Positions 10,101 to 18,371 of a stretch of 20,252 nucleotides of DNA are shown here, in pieces. Position numbers and translations under genes: made by a program. The stretch lies in NCBI GenBank assembly GCA_015499995.1, contig JADNRV010000638.1, positions 1 through 20,252 on the forward strand, given 5' to 3'. The stretch is from Flammula alnicola. Lineage: Eukaryota; Basidiomycota; Agaricomycetes; Agaricales; Strophariaceae. The notes beneath the pieces are model-generated. The model searched no databases and was not told the origin of the DNA. It saw only the letters and a list, made by a program, of their open reading frames with translations. How positions within the stretch are numbered: position 1 is the first letter of the stretch; every line of letters starts with the position of its first letter.

Positions 10101-11255
10101 TTCATGCTCGACCTTGTCAAAGGACCTACTAGAACTTATCTTTGACGAGCTCCTTTTCCTCAAACTAATCACGAAGGTTGCAACTAAAAACGCCAGTGGT
10201 TTCCATACAGAATATCTTGATGTACGTCATTGCTCCTTCCACTACAGTCGAAGTCTAACCTCTCTATTATCATTCAGCTCGGCGAGGCTGCCGACCCATT
10301 CATGGACGAGAATCAAACAGTAGTCTTGGATTGTCATCCTAATACATCAGGAAAAGAGCCAAAACAGCGAAAGAAGGCGACAGCGGTTGGGGACTCTATT
10401 AGTGCTCCTGTGCGCTCTAGGAAAGGGAAGAAGAAGGCTACTATCGAAGACGACCCAATCGAAGATGTCTACGATGATTTGTATGACATGAATGACTTGG
10501 ACCTCGCCCATTTGGACGACATTCCTTCGCTCAACGCTTCCTCGTACTCTGTTGGTCAGAGCTCCATGTCCATGGCATCAACCATACAGGCCGCTTCATC
10601 GACAATAGTAACAAGAGCAAAGGCAATATCATCATTGACTCATGCGGAAAGCGATCCTGAAGAGACATTGTACAAGAAGATGCTAGCTCTTCGCAATGAG
10701 GTAAATCTCAAGGCTTTAATTGTTTAACGCATTTCTTGACGTTATTTTCAAGATAATGATAGAGCAGAACCTTGACGAAGAAGAGGTTTTCGAAGACGTA
10801 GTCTTGCAATACCTAAGCCTTACGTGTCCATGTGGTATGTCCTTTACTCAGTCCGTCAGTTGTCGTTCTGATGATTTATTTTTGTAGACTACAATTCTTT
10901 CAAGAAGGAGTTATTAAGCAGTGTTGACAGGGAAGGACCCGAATCGGTTGAGTATGCGAATACCAAGTGGACCCAGTTCGGTCAACGGTTCCTCCAACTC
11001 TGCATCCGTCACAAGACAGGATCCATTGGCATGAAGTGTGTCCTACCTGTAACGTCTACGGTTTTGGACATGAAATTGATGGATTTGCTCTGTTACAGCA
11101 CGCCGAAACCTGCGCCTCAGGCAGTGAGCCCCGCTGCCTTGCTCCATTCGCGGTATGATTACCAACCACCTGCACACCTGAGCTCCAAATCGGTGTCGAC
11201 ACCAACCGCTGCTCCAAAGTCCAAGTCCAAGTTTAAACCCGCGCTGCCGTCTTGA
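7191..11255 (+). CDS. SGS1: RecQ-family ATP-dependent DNA helicase (Sgs1/BLM type)
   Basis: Thirteen exons: 7191-7331, 7385-7433, 7487-7812, 7861-7971 (end uncertain), 8036-8896, 8953-9357, 9409-9442, 9502-9544, 9600-9658, 9707-10221, 10278-10700, 10768-10834, 10888-11255; about 1133 residues. The N-terminal 320 or so residues are disordered. The helicase core has motif I MPTGGGKSLCYQ (about 376), motif II DEAH (about 481), ALTATA, motif IV-V (GVIYCTARHTCESVA, AFGMGIDKADVRYVIHYD) and motif VI QETGRAGRDG. A zinc-binding element follows (SVCRR, KDCAENCDTC), then an RQC winged helix (about 755-850), a basic patch (RKGKKK) that may be a nuclear signal, an acidic stretch, and a degenerate HRDC-like segment (LYKKMLALRNE onward). 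Sgs1/BLM helicases unwind DNA 3'-5' and dissolve recombination intermediates with Top3-Rmi1 in the nucleus. Exons 7-9 are tiny (34, 43, 59 nt). The start ATG at 7191 is the first that opens the frame. The exon 4/5 join is the weak point. Confidence 0.95.
8022..8047. repeat. Perfect 9-bp inverted repeat across a RecQ splice acceptor
   Basis: CTCTCTGAT (8022-8030) and ATCAGAGAG (8039-8047) are exact reverse complements separated by an 8-nt loop (8031-8038). The loop contains the TCCAG that I use as the acceptor of the fourth RecQ intron. In RNA the acceptor would sit in the loop of a small hairpin. Whether it folds or matters is unknown; inverted repeats of this size also arise by chance. Confidence 0.55.
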
Positions 11256-11459
11256 TTCATCAACTTCTTCCTAATCATAACAGAGGTCTTGTTTCATTTG
11301 GTTAACTAGAATCCTATGTGCTGTGCATGCTGCGCAATATCGCTTTTTTCTTCATGTACATATCATTCATTATACATATACTATCCCACTTTATATGCAC
11401 ACAGCGACAACTCTATCTTCATGTAACTAGCCCTATTACTTTCACGTAATCCAGATCTG
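11256..11459. terminator. Convergent 3' ends, RecQ gene and MCMBP
   Basis: About 204 bp lie between the two stop codons. The middle is AT-rich (ATATCATTCATTATACATATAC around 11360-11381) and fits 3' UTR and polyadenylation sequence for both genes. No coding frame or RNA gene is visible. Confidence 0.35.
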
Positions 11460-13516
11460 TTATAACCCTTTTCTCCTCTCTCGTTCGAGCTTCTTGGCGT
11501 TTTCCCAATTTTCTACTGTTACTTCGGTTTGGTGCCACGAGAGTGCAGTCAGCCTTGCGGAGGGAAAGCATGGTCGAATTACTAGGTGCTCAATGAAAAC
11601 AGTCTAAGACTCTTACCTGGCGACCAGCATCCTTTGGATAAGATCATCTGGAGTAAATCCACCCCCAACTCCATTCGTCTTGTTTTCTTTGTTGCTCGAT
11701 CTTTCCCGAACGAAGTCCTCTTCGACGTGCTGCAAATAGACATTCGTCAAAGTATGTTCTGACCAAGTTCGAGAAACCGTCACCTGGCCCATAGCGTCTG
11801 CTACAGTGACGTTTCCGATCTTCGCGCCTCCGACCAGTTGTCGGAATTGAAGCAGTTTATCGGGCGGAGGAAGACTGATTGCGGTTGCCGACTTGTATAA
11901 GCTCTCCTGCACATTGCTTAAATCAACAGGTCGAAGTGGAACGTTGACGTCCGTCTATAGGTCAAGTTTTACTTGAAATAATCTACGATTCAAATGAGTA
12001 ATAAAATACCTGGAAGAATGTGCTTTGTTTGCCCTCTGTAGTAATTAGGAAATTGACATCGGTCTCGAATTGGAAGCTGCTGTAAGGAAAAACATATTCA
12101 AGTGTCTGCGATTTCATCATCTCCTGAGCTGCACGAATATTCATGACGCCTATAAGCATAAGATGAAGCCATGAGACAGACAAATGCTCTGATAATAAGA
12201 CGAGGTACCGAACCTTTACTGAAGATGCCGCCCTCCGTCACAGCCCCTTCAGTCAGAAGAAGAATAGAGCCTTTGGGAAGCTGAAGTTGACCGCTGTGCA
12301 AGTCTTCCTCTTTTGATTCCGGACGAAATGCCGATGTGTTCAACGTGTTCAGTGCGAGTGGCACAGTGACGACGAGAGGGAAAATGTGAGACAAGACATC
12401 GTATAATACTGGCGGCGAGTCAGGACGCGTTGCATGCGAGGGAAAGCTTGAGATTGTCAAAGAAAGAGGAAGAACTGGCGGATGCCTCGACCGTCTGCAA
12501 AACTAGATCAGATAAATGGCGTAAAAGCAAGACATAATGGACAAGCTCCTACACTCTCGCAATTGCGCTGAGAAGAACCCACTCAGCAGCAACTTGGTCT
12601 CCTGCCAGACCTTCATCCGCAATCCATTTGATAAGCTCTTCACGAAGGGTTTTAATTGTTGGGATAATAGAGGGTTCGGGGAACAATCTTGGGACGATCG
12701 TGCTCGGAATGGGAGTTGAGAAAAGAACATGAAGGGTCGGCACGTTGACCGGAGTCGGGAGATCAATTCCAGCGTGAAGACTGGATATTGGTCAAAGATA
12801 TGAATGGAGAGAGAACATCGGATGAATTTGAACGTACGGTTCGGAGGTTAGTATCCCAACAAAAGAGGCAAGGTCGGTCGTCCGAAGGGGTTGTGCCAAT
12901 TTCTCGTCGTAGATCTATGATACAATGGATATCAGATGTTGCTTGTAGGGTCGTTTAATTTACTTACCTTGAGCTGAACACCTATGTGGGGCGCGTTGGG
13001 AATAGGATATTTGTGCGCCTGGACTGGTTGATGAGGCGGAACGTCGGATGGTTGAGTTATATCAGCACACCATGCACCAAAACCTGGTATAGAGACTGCC
13101 CAGGCAGCAGTACATTCTCTCAGATTGGCGTATTCGACGTCATCTCCAGAGGCAAGGTCGTCGGTTATGCCCCATCCGCCGCAGTCTCCGTTCTTCCGTA
13201 TTGCAAGGTAAAGCTCAGGAGAAAGGGAGGTGTCTTGCACCATGGATTTGAACACGACTAGCGAGCCATTTGCGAAGGATTCCGGTGGACGGTTGGAGTT
13301 CAGTTCTGGAATCTGATTGCATAAAATAAATGAGACGCGACTAATTAGTGAACACGAGACGCGTACGCGACTAAATGCGTCCTCGGGCTCAAAGACATGC
13401 TTAAAATATTCAGTCACTGTCGCTGGGAACTGATCAAGGGGCTGCGGCCTGTTTTTGGAGAATAAATCGCAGAGAGCCTTTGTCGGGTTTGTGAGCGCAT
13501 CGGAGACGGGAGCCAT
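11460..13516 (-). CDS. MCMBP: Mini-chromosome maintenance complex-binding protein (MCMBP/ETG1 family)
   Basis: Nine exons on the minus strand: 13516-13367, 13312-12968, 12914-12838, 12780-12553, 12494-12214, 12149-12010, 11954-11784, 11729-11617, 11553-11460, giving 532 residues. Family landmarks in order: FPATVTEYFKHVF near the N-terminus, SLVVFKSMVQDTSLSPELYL, HKYPIPNAPHIGVQLKIYDE, LASFVGILTSE, VPTLHVLF, AAEWVLLSAIARVRSRHPP, LPKGSILLLTEGAV, FETDVNFLITTEGK and a final helix VENWENAKKLERERR. MCMBP binds MCM3-7 in the nucleus, helps assemble or chaperone MCM subunits and unloads them late in S phase; plant ETG1 is needed for sister-chromatid cohesion. The protein is somewhat shorter than the animal form, mainly in linkers. 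Exon 5 uses a GTTCGG donor. Intron 1 (54 nt) has no in-frame stop and carries ACGCGW elements. The gene is head-to-head with CDC50, 107 bp apart. Confidence 0.94.
13335..13374. promoter_or_regulatory. ACGCGW cluster and duplicated splice-donor sequence at MCMBP intron 1
   Basis: ACGCGA (13335-13340), ACGCGT (13359-13364) and ACGCGA (13365-13370) lie within 36 bp, at the exon 1/intron 1 border of MCMBP. The 10-mer ACGCGACTAA occurs twice, at 13335-13344 and 13365-13374, exactly 30 bp apart. On the coding strand this puts a second TTAGTCGC-GT donor-like copy 30 nt inside the intron. Both regulatory and splicing roles are inferred. Confidence 0.45.
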
Positions 13517-13623
13517 GAGTGGGATGCTTACGTGATAAGAGCACCTGGTGCCGATTGACGGTCACCCGCGGCGACAAACACAGCCTGAGTCCAACCTTGA
13601 CCCATTCTCTTCTTCTCTCCACC
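13517..13623. promoter_or_regulatory. 107-bp divergent promoter, MCMBP / CDC50
   Basis: The start codons of two head-to-head genes are only 107 bp apart, so core promoters and both 5' leaders must share this space. It contains TTACGTGA (13528-13535), a bZIP/CRE-like half-site, next to a GATAAG (13534-13539). A pyrimidine-rich tract follows immediately before the CDC50 ATG, a common fungal leader feature. No TATA box is visible. Confidence 0.45.
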
Positions 13624-15066
13624 ATGGGCATCTTCAATCGCAAGAAAAAGCAGGATTCAGACTCAGGGGACTCCTCTGAGAACAAGAAGGAGAAGGGCGG
13701 CTGGAAACGCCCCGCCAGTATGTCTTTCGCACATTCTTCCGCGCAGCTCGTAAACTCACCCGTCTTCCAGACACCGCATTCAAGCAGCAGCGGCTCAAAG
13801 CATGGCAGCCTATCTTGACACCCAAAACTGTCCTGCCCACTCTTTTCATCATTGGTATCATCTTCGCACCCATTGGTGGCCTGCTCATATGGGGGTCTTC
13901 TCTCGTAACCGAGATGACATTCGATTACACCGACTGTGAAAAGCTTACACCAGCCACCTCGCCTGACGCTCTGACATTTACTGCTCTGCCGTCGAACAAA
14001 TTCTCCTACCACCTCCGTTCCGCAGATAGCAAGGTTGCGACACCCGCGGCACCACAGTATGCTTTCCTCGACAATACTGGAAACTCCAGCGTAACGGATG
14101 TCTCTGCGAAGAAGCAATGCGTCGTCGAATTTGATATTCCTGCCGATCTCGAGCCCTCTGTGCTCTTTTACTACAAGCTCACCAACTTCTTCCAGAACCA
14201 TCGGCGTTATGTGAAGAGTCTCAACACTAATCAACTTAAGGGACAGTTTGTCTCCACTTCTACTCTTGATAACAGCGATTGCAAACCTCTCGCGACTCTC
14301 AACGGTATCCCTATTTATCCTTGTGGCCTCATCGCAAATTCATTGTTCAACGGTTCGTTTTCTCACTTTACTTTGCATGATCTTCTTGGCTCAACTTTCC
14401 CATCACAGACACATTTAGCAGTCCGATCCTTCTGAACCCGGAAGGCTCATCTGATCCTTCGCAGACTTATAATTTCTCTGCACAAGGTATAGCCTGGCCA
14501 GGAGAGGCCAAGAAATATACTTCTAATCCTGTTCCGGGCGGCTATGCCAACTACTCCGATATCGTCCCACCACCAAACTGGGCACTCAGATTCCCTAACG
14601 GCTATACGCAAGAGAACCCACCGCCAGACCTTCGTGCTGACGAGCATTTCCAAAACTGGATGCGAACAGCAGGCTTGCCCACATTCACGAAGCTTTATGG
14701 AAGGAATGACTCGGACAAGATGCAGAAAGGTACTTACAGGATTGTTATTGGACTGAGTGCGTTTATTCTATCTGGTCCGAATTTGAGACCTGCTAACTTG
14801 TTTAATTTAAGACTTCCCTGTTCTTCCTTATAAAGGCACAAAGTCCTTTGTTATCTCGACGGTGTCGTGGATTGGTGGAAAGAATCCTTTCTTGGGCTGG
14901 GCATATGTAGCAGCAGCAGCAGTCTTCGTCCTCCTTGCCATCTTGGGCACAGCTCGTCACCTCATTAAGCCAAGGTACGCCCTTACCGATTTACATGTAT
15001 GCTTTCATCCTGACCATCCTTGTTAGACGACTGGGTGACATGTCCCTATTATCATGGAACCGATAA
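13624..15066 (+). CDS. CDC50: CDC50/LEM3-family subunit of P4-ATPase phospholipid flippase
   Basis: Five exons: 13624-13717, 13771-14352, 14409-14756, 14812-14974, 15027-15066, giving 408 residues. A short Lys-rich cytosolic N-terminus leads into the family motif NTAFKQQRLKAWQPILTPKT, then transmembrane helix 1 (about 52-72). A large lumenal or extracellular domain contains conserved Cys residues and YYKLTNFFQNHRRYVKS, and ends with GTYRIVIGLNFPV. Transmembrane helix 2 lies near 368-389, and the tail HLIKPRRLGDMSLLSWNR is nearly diagnostic of the family. Possible N-glycosylation sites include NSS and NYS in the lumenal domain. CDC50 proteins pair with Drs2/Dnf-type ATPases, are needed for their export from the ER, and so help keep phospholipid asymmetry in Golgi, endosome and plasma membranes. 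Five in-phase joins and the ACC-ATG start context support the model. A long antisense frame over exon 2 is a shadow. Confidence 0.96.
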
Positions 15067-15258
15067 CCGGTTGGAGTGGGCTTGCATGGCGTGTTTGTAT
15101 ATTTATTAGTAGTACAGCTAACGATCGGTTTCACCACAATCCTAATGATTCTGTAATATGAACGCTGGGACTTTCTGTACCTTTGCTTACTCAAGGCAAC
15201 CCGTGGATATAATATGCACTTGACACCAGCAGGAAGATAGTCTAGCAATTTAGATATG
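15067..15258. terminator. Convergent 3' ends, CDC50 and RNA cyclase
   Basis: The 192 bp between the stops of two convergent genes hold both 3' UTRs. The sequence is unremarkable, with short AT-rich patches (TTTATTAGTAGTAC near 15101-15114) and no coding frame of note. Confidence 0.35.
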
Positions 15259-16650
15259 TCATGATTGTGGATGATGTGTGACCGAATCGTTTGCTATCGA
15301 TGACGTGGGTGCCATGTAGCCTATTCCTTGACATCGGACGATGACTTGGCGAGAAGGTTCTTCCTCGATCTCGAATTTGGCGTCTGTGAGTTGCTCGGCT
15401 AGCCAGATAGCAGTGCTAAAGGAAGGCCAAGGTGAATAATTAATTGTTTGAGTCGAAGTATGAGAGGGACAGACCGCGTGTGCAGACTCAAGCCAGCCGT
15501 CCCGCACCTCACTTCGGATTTGCCTTCTGCTAGAGCCATGAAGATGACGATTTGGTCTTGAAGCCACTGAAAGCAACATGTCAGCCTCGGATGCGTGTTA
15601 GAAATGAAGAGTACTCTCGTACCTCATCGACACACCCACCCTCATTCAAGCCTCTGATTAGCTCTTCTGCAGCCTCTTCACCCACTTTCTCCGGTGATTT
15701 GCCTTTTGTCCCGACGGCGCTCCCTCCGATCATGCCCCCGCCCTCCAGTTCCGCCCAAAGAACGATACCACTCCCGGCACCCTTGGTCAACGCGTTGGGT
15801 TCCCGTCTGCAAGCAATTGACACTACCACATGGTCACTCTCCTTCGTCTGTTTGAGAGACGAAGTATCTGCAGCCTCGCCTTCATTTGGTTCCGTTTCCT
15901 TTCTTTTGCCATACCCGGCCATTGCGAGTCGCCGCTCGGCGCCTGCGACCATCCCATTCCCAACAACCGCCGGTAAGCCTGCGTAGTGTGATATTCCTGA
16001 GATCCATTTTACTTTCCCTCTTTCTAACAAGCTGAGACTGCGCAGCTTTTGATCAGGGCCAGAGAAGGGGACGACGCTGAGAGACACCTCTCCGCCGCCT
16101 TTTGGAAAGTATCCGCGTTTTTTGATGTTCAAGGAAACTTTGTCGATCCCAAAGTGCCGCCGGATGAATGGCAGGAAGATGTGTTGCGTGTAATCTACCT
16201 GAGGAGCCATCGTCGCGTTGGTGCCTCCATAGAGGGTTAGGATCGAAGCTGGAACGGCGGTGGGTGAGAAGAGCAGTAATGGGAGCGCAATTTGCAGTAA
16301 GAGGGTGATTGAACCAGCAGTCACTGTGTCGGCAGTGTAATGGTCGGGGAGATTTATATGACCTGGGATGAATTCGATTTCGGTGGAGTTGTTCTTTGCA
16401 CCAGTTAGACGCGCAGAAGCTATGCTCGCCGCCAGCTCCAGACCTGAAACAACAAGTTAATTCATCGCAGCAGTTGGGAATAGATCAACTCACCTGTACG
16501 ATGTTGGTTTTTGAGTCCTGGTGGCGTCCTGCTATTCCGGATTTTGTGTATCGACACTGGCTTTTCGAGCAGGGCAGAGAGGGAGACTGCATTACGGAGG
16601 ATTTGCCCTCCACCTTCGAGAACACTGCCATCAATTAGGATGCTAGCCAT
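15259..16650 (-). CDS. rtcA: RNA 3'-terminal phosphate cyclase
   Basis: Four exons on the minus strand: 16650-16494, 16443-15623, 15566-15475, 15415-15259, giving 408 residues. The protein opens with [20 protein letters not shown] and [10 protein letters not shown], the usual start of the family. The cyclase signature [11 protein letters not shown] is at 162-172. [32 protein letters not shown] and [13 protein letters not shown] follow. By alignment from memory of the family, His355 in LHT is the best candidate for the adenylated active-site histidine. The enzyme uses ATP to turn RNA 3'-phosphate into 2',3'-cyclic phosphate. It is not the Rcl1-type rRNA-processing homologue, since that group lacks the catalytic histidine. 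I start at MASILIDGS; an in-frame ATG 14 codons upstream exists, but the family begins at this point. The region around 255-300 is a longer, charged insert, and about ten residues extend past the usual C-terminus (CQGIG). Confidence 0.94.
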
Positions 16651-17092
16651 TTTTCCTATCAACATATGCGGAAAGTGTTTCGATGGGTGCACTCAATGGG
16701 TCTGTAAAAAGTTTGGGAGGTGTCATCATGGCGAGATTGAATACGCTTTAAAAAGTAACGCTAAAGTACATTTCCCTTTTCCCAGGCATGCTGTGACTAT
16801 ATATGTAGTAGATTGGTCGTACCAGTGGGAATCCATCGTAAAACCAGCCAATATGCCTTACATAAATGACGGGAGGGGTATACGGCGCGGCTATAATTGC
16901 TGGCTCAAACCTCGGCGTTGTCGTGGTTAGTGGTGAACGAGGCAAAGTGGGTGGGTCAGTCATGGGCGGTGGCAGTCATCAAGTTCGCTAGAACTATGAA
17001 CAAAACTCCTACATCACTCGCCTCTTCATCGTGGCCACGACTTCGTTTGAGAAATCGTATCCCCACTTTGTTCGCGCCAAGGGACACTCACG
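16651..17092. promoter_or_regulatory. Divergent intergenic region, RNA cyclase / APH-like gene
   Basis: This 442-bp region separates two head-to-head start codons. TATATATG at 16798-16805 lies about 150 bp from the cyclase start, and a CTATAAT is near 16889-16895. Short open frames on both strands have no recognisable content and no splice partners that extend them. I see no RNA gene or repeat. Confidence 0.4.
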
Positions 17093-18039
17093 ATGGCTGA
17101 TACTCAGTTGAACGTGGCAAACTTTGTTTACCGCCGAAGGTACGTCGCGAGGCCTCTACCAAGTTTTGGACACAACTGATGCAATGATAAAGACCGTTCA
17201 GTCTCACAGGTTTTCTTTGGTCTGCCTGGCTTCGCGTTCCCTGTAGTGTACGCTTGGCGACGTACCAAGCTCTGTGGCTTTTCTCGGAGAAGCGAGGTGG
17301 AAGAACATCCTCCTTCAAGGTGATGCACCTCGTCCCGTTCAACTTGTATGCAAAGGAGGGCGATTTCGTCACGGTCGAAGAGGCCCTCGCCACTCAATAC
17401 GTTTCGGAAAATACCACAATCCCAGTCCCACGCATCCTGGACGTCATCGCACTCGCCCCTGGTAAAGGCAATTTCCTTCTTATGACCGGTGTTAAAGGAA
17501 GGGAATACGGGCCAACGGGAGTCACACTGAATGTGATGCCAGAAAACCAGCGTGCCGTGTTCACGGAAACCTTGCGCGGGTGGTTCGACCAACTACGTTG
17601 TCTACCACCACCGGACGACCATACCATCTCTGGGTTTATGGGGATGGGTGTGTTGTCCTATCGTATCCAACATCCCGGCATTGTGGGTCCATTCGCCTCA
17701 CAGGACGAGTTTCACGCCCAGCCCTTTTGCCAACCACAGGAACCCTATGACGATGCACTGCGTGCGGCACTGGAAAAGCGGGCGAAGAAGCGGTATAGAA
17801 TATGCTTTACACATGGGGATATCACGCCTCATAACATCCTTGTCGACCAAGACCTTCGTCCGTGTGCGTTGATTGATTGGGAGTGCGCGGGGTGGATGCC
17901 TGAATACTGGGAATATACGCGGTCATTGTACGTACGCGAACGATACCTTGGATGGAAGAAAGTGTTCACGGATATCTTTCCGGATTACGAGGCGGAGCTT
18001 ACGGTTGAGAGGGCTATATGGGCCTATTATACACCTTGA
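17093..18039 (+). CDS. Aminoglycoside phosphotransferase/choline-kinase-like (APH fold) enzyme
   Basis: Two exons: 17093-17139 and 17202-18039, about 294 residues. A second acceptor at 17246 also keeps frame and would drop 15 residues; I prefer the 62-nt intron because of its size and because it retains the hydrophobic, Trp-rich helix that agaric members carry here. The kinase-like fold shows MHLVPFNLYAKEG (nucleotide-binding lysine strand), EEALATQYVSENTTIPVPRI, FLLMTGVKG (hinge), the catalytic loop HGDITPHN (Asp222, Asn227) and the metal-binding IDWECAG (Asp241). All key residues are present, so it is probably active. Members of this family are abundant and expanded in mushroom genomes; most have unknown small-molecule or protein substrates. 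The name comes from the fold and does not imply antibiotic resistance. The next gene is downstream on the same strand. Confidence 0.88.
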
Positions 18040-18371
18040 GACGACTTCGACATTATTCCCGCTACGTTTAGGTCTGTAGAGGGTCTTGTAGCATTTCGAT
18101 TTTAAAAATTGGCGGTAGATTTCGAGATTTGCGCCCTACGTCACTTTTTTTTCGCTTGGAGACTGAAAGTGAATTGTTGAGGCGAAGGGTATCGACTCTT
18201 ATAGTTGTTCGTGCTTTTCATGAAGGAAAGAGGATTCCCGAGCTGATGGCTCTGTTAGTCTGAATGTTTTGAAGCCAGAGGTAGTTGAATTGGCTTTGCC
18301 TCCCCTTCACCCAGGTCCAGGCACACGAGCGTGACCGCGAATCTCATTACGACTAAACCTTCCTCATTTCC
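18040..18371. other. Tandem intergenic region, APH-like gene to AsnRS
   Basis: The 332 bp between two same-strand genes hold a 3' UTR and then the AsnRS promoter. An A/T-rich patch near 18099-18112 (TTTTAAAAATTGG) could hold polyadenylation elements for the upstream gene. The last 60 bp before the next ATG are C/T-rich, as in many fungal leaders. No open frame, RNA gene or repeat stands out. Confidence 0.4.

Noticed and set aside
13434..14234. Long minus-strand open frame (266 codons) across CDC50 exon 2 and the MCMBP start
   Set aside because: It is antisense to a conserved, correctly spliced CDC50 coding sequence and its translation is Arg/Glu/Cys-rich with no domain, as expected for a shadow frame.
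16748..16963. Minus-strand open frame (71 codons) upstream of the RNA cyclase
   Set aside because: Pro/Thr-rich, no domain, no convincing splice link to the cyclase, whose family start is at MASILIDGS.
17093..18039. APH gene as an acquired antibiotic-resistance gene
   Set aside because: It has an intron and the sequence style of the large family found throughout mushroom genomes; no mobile element or bacterial neighbour is present.
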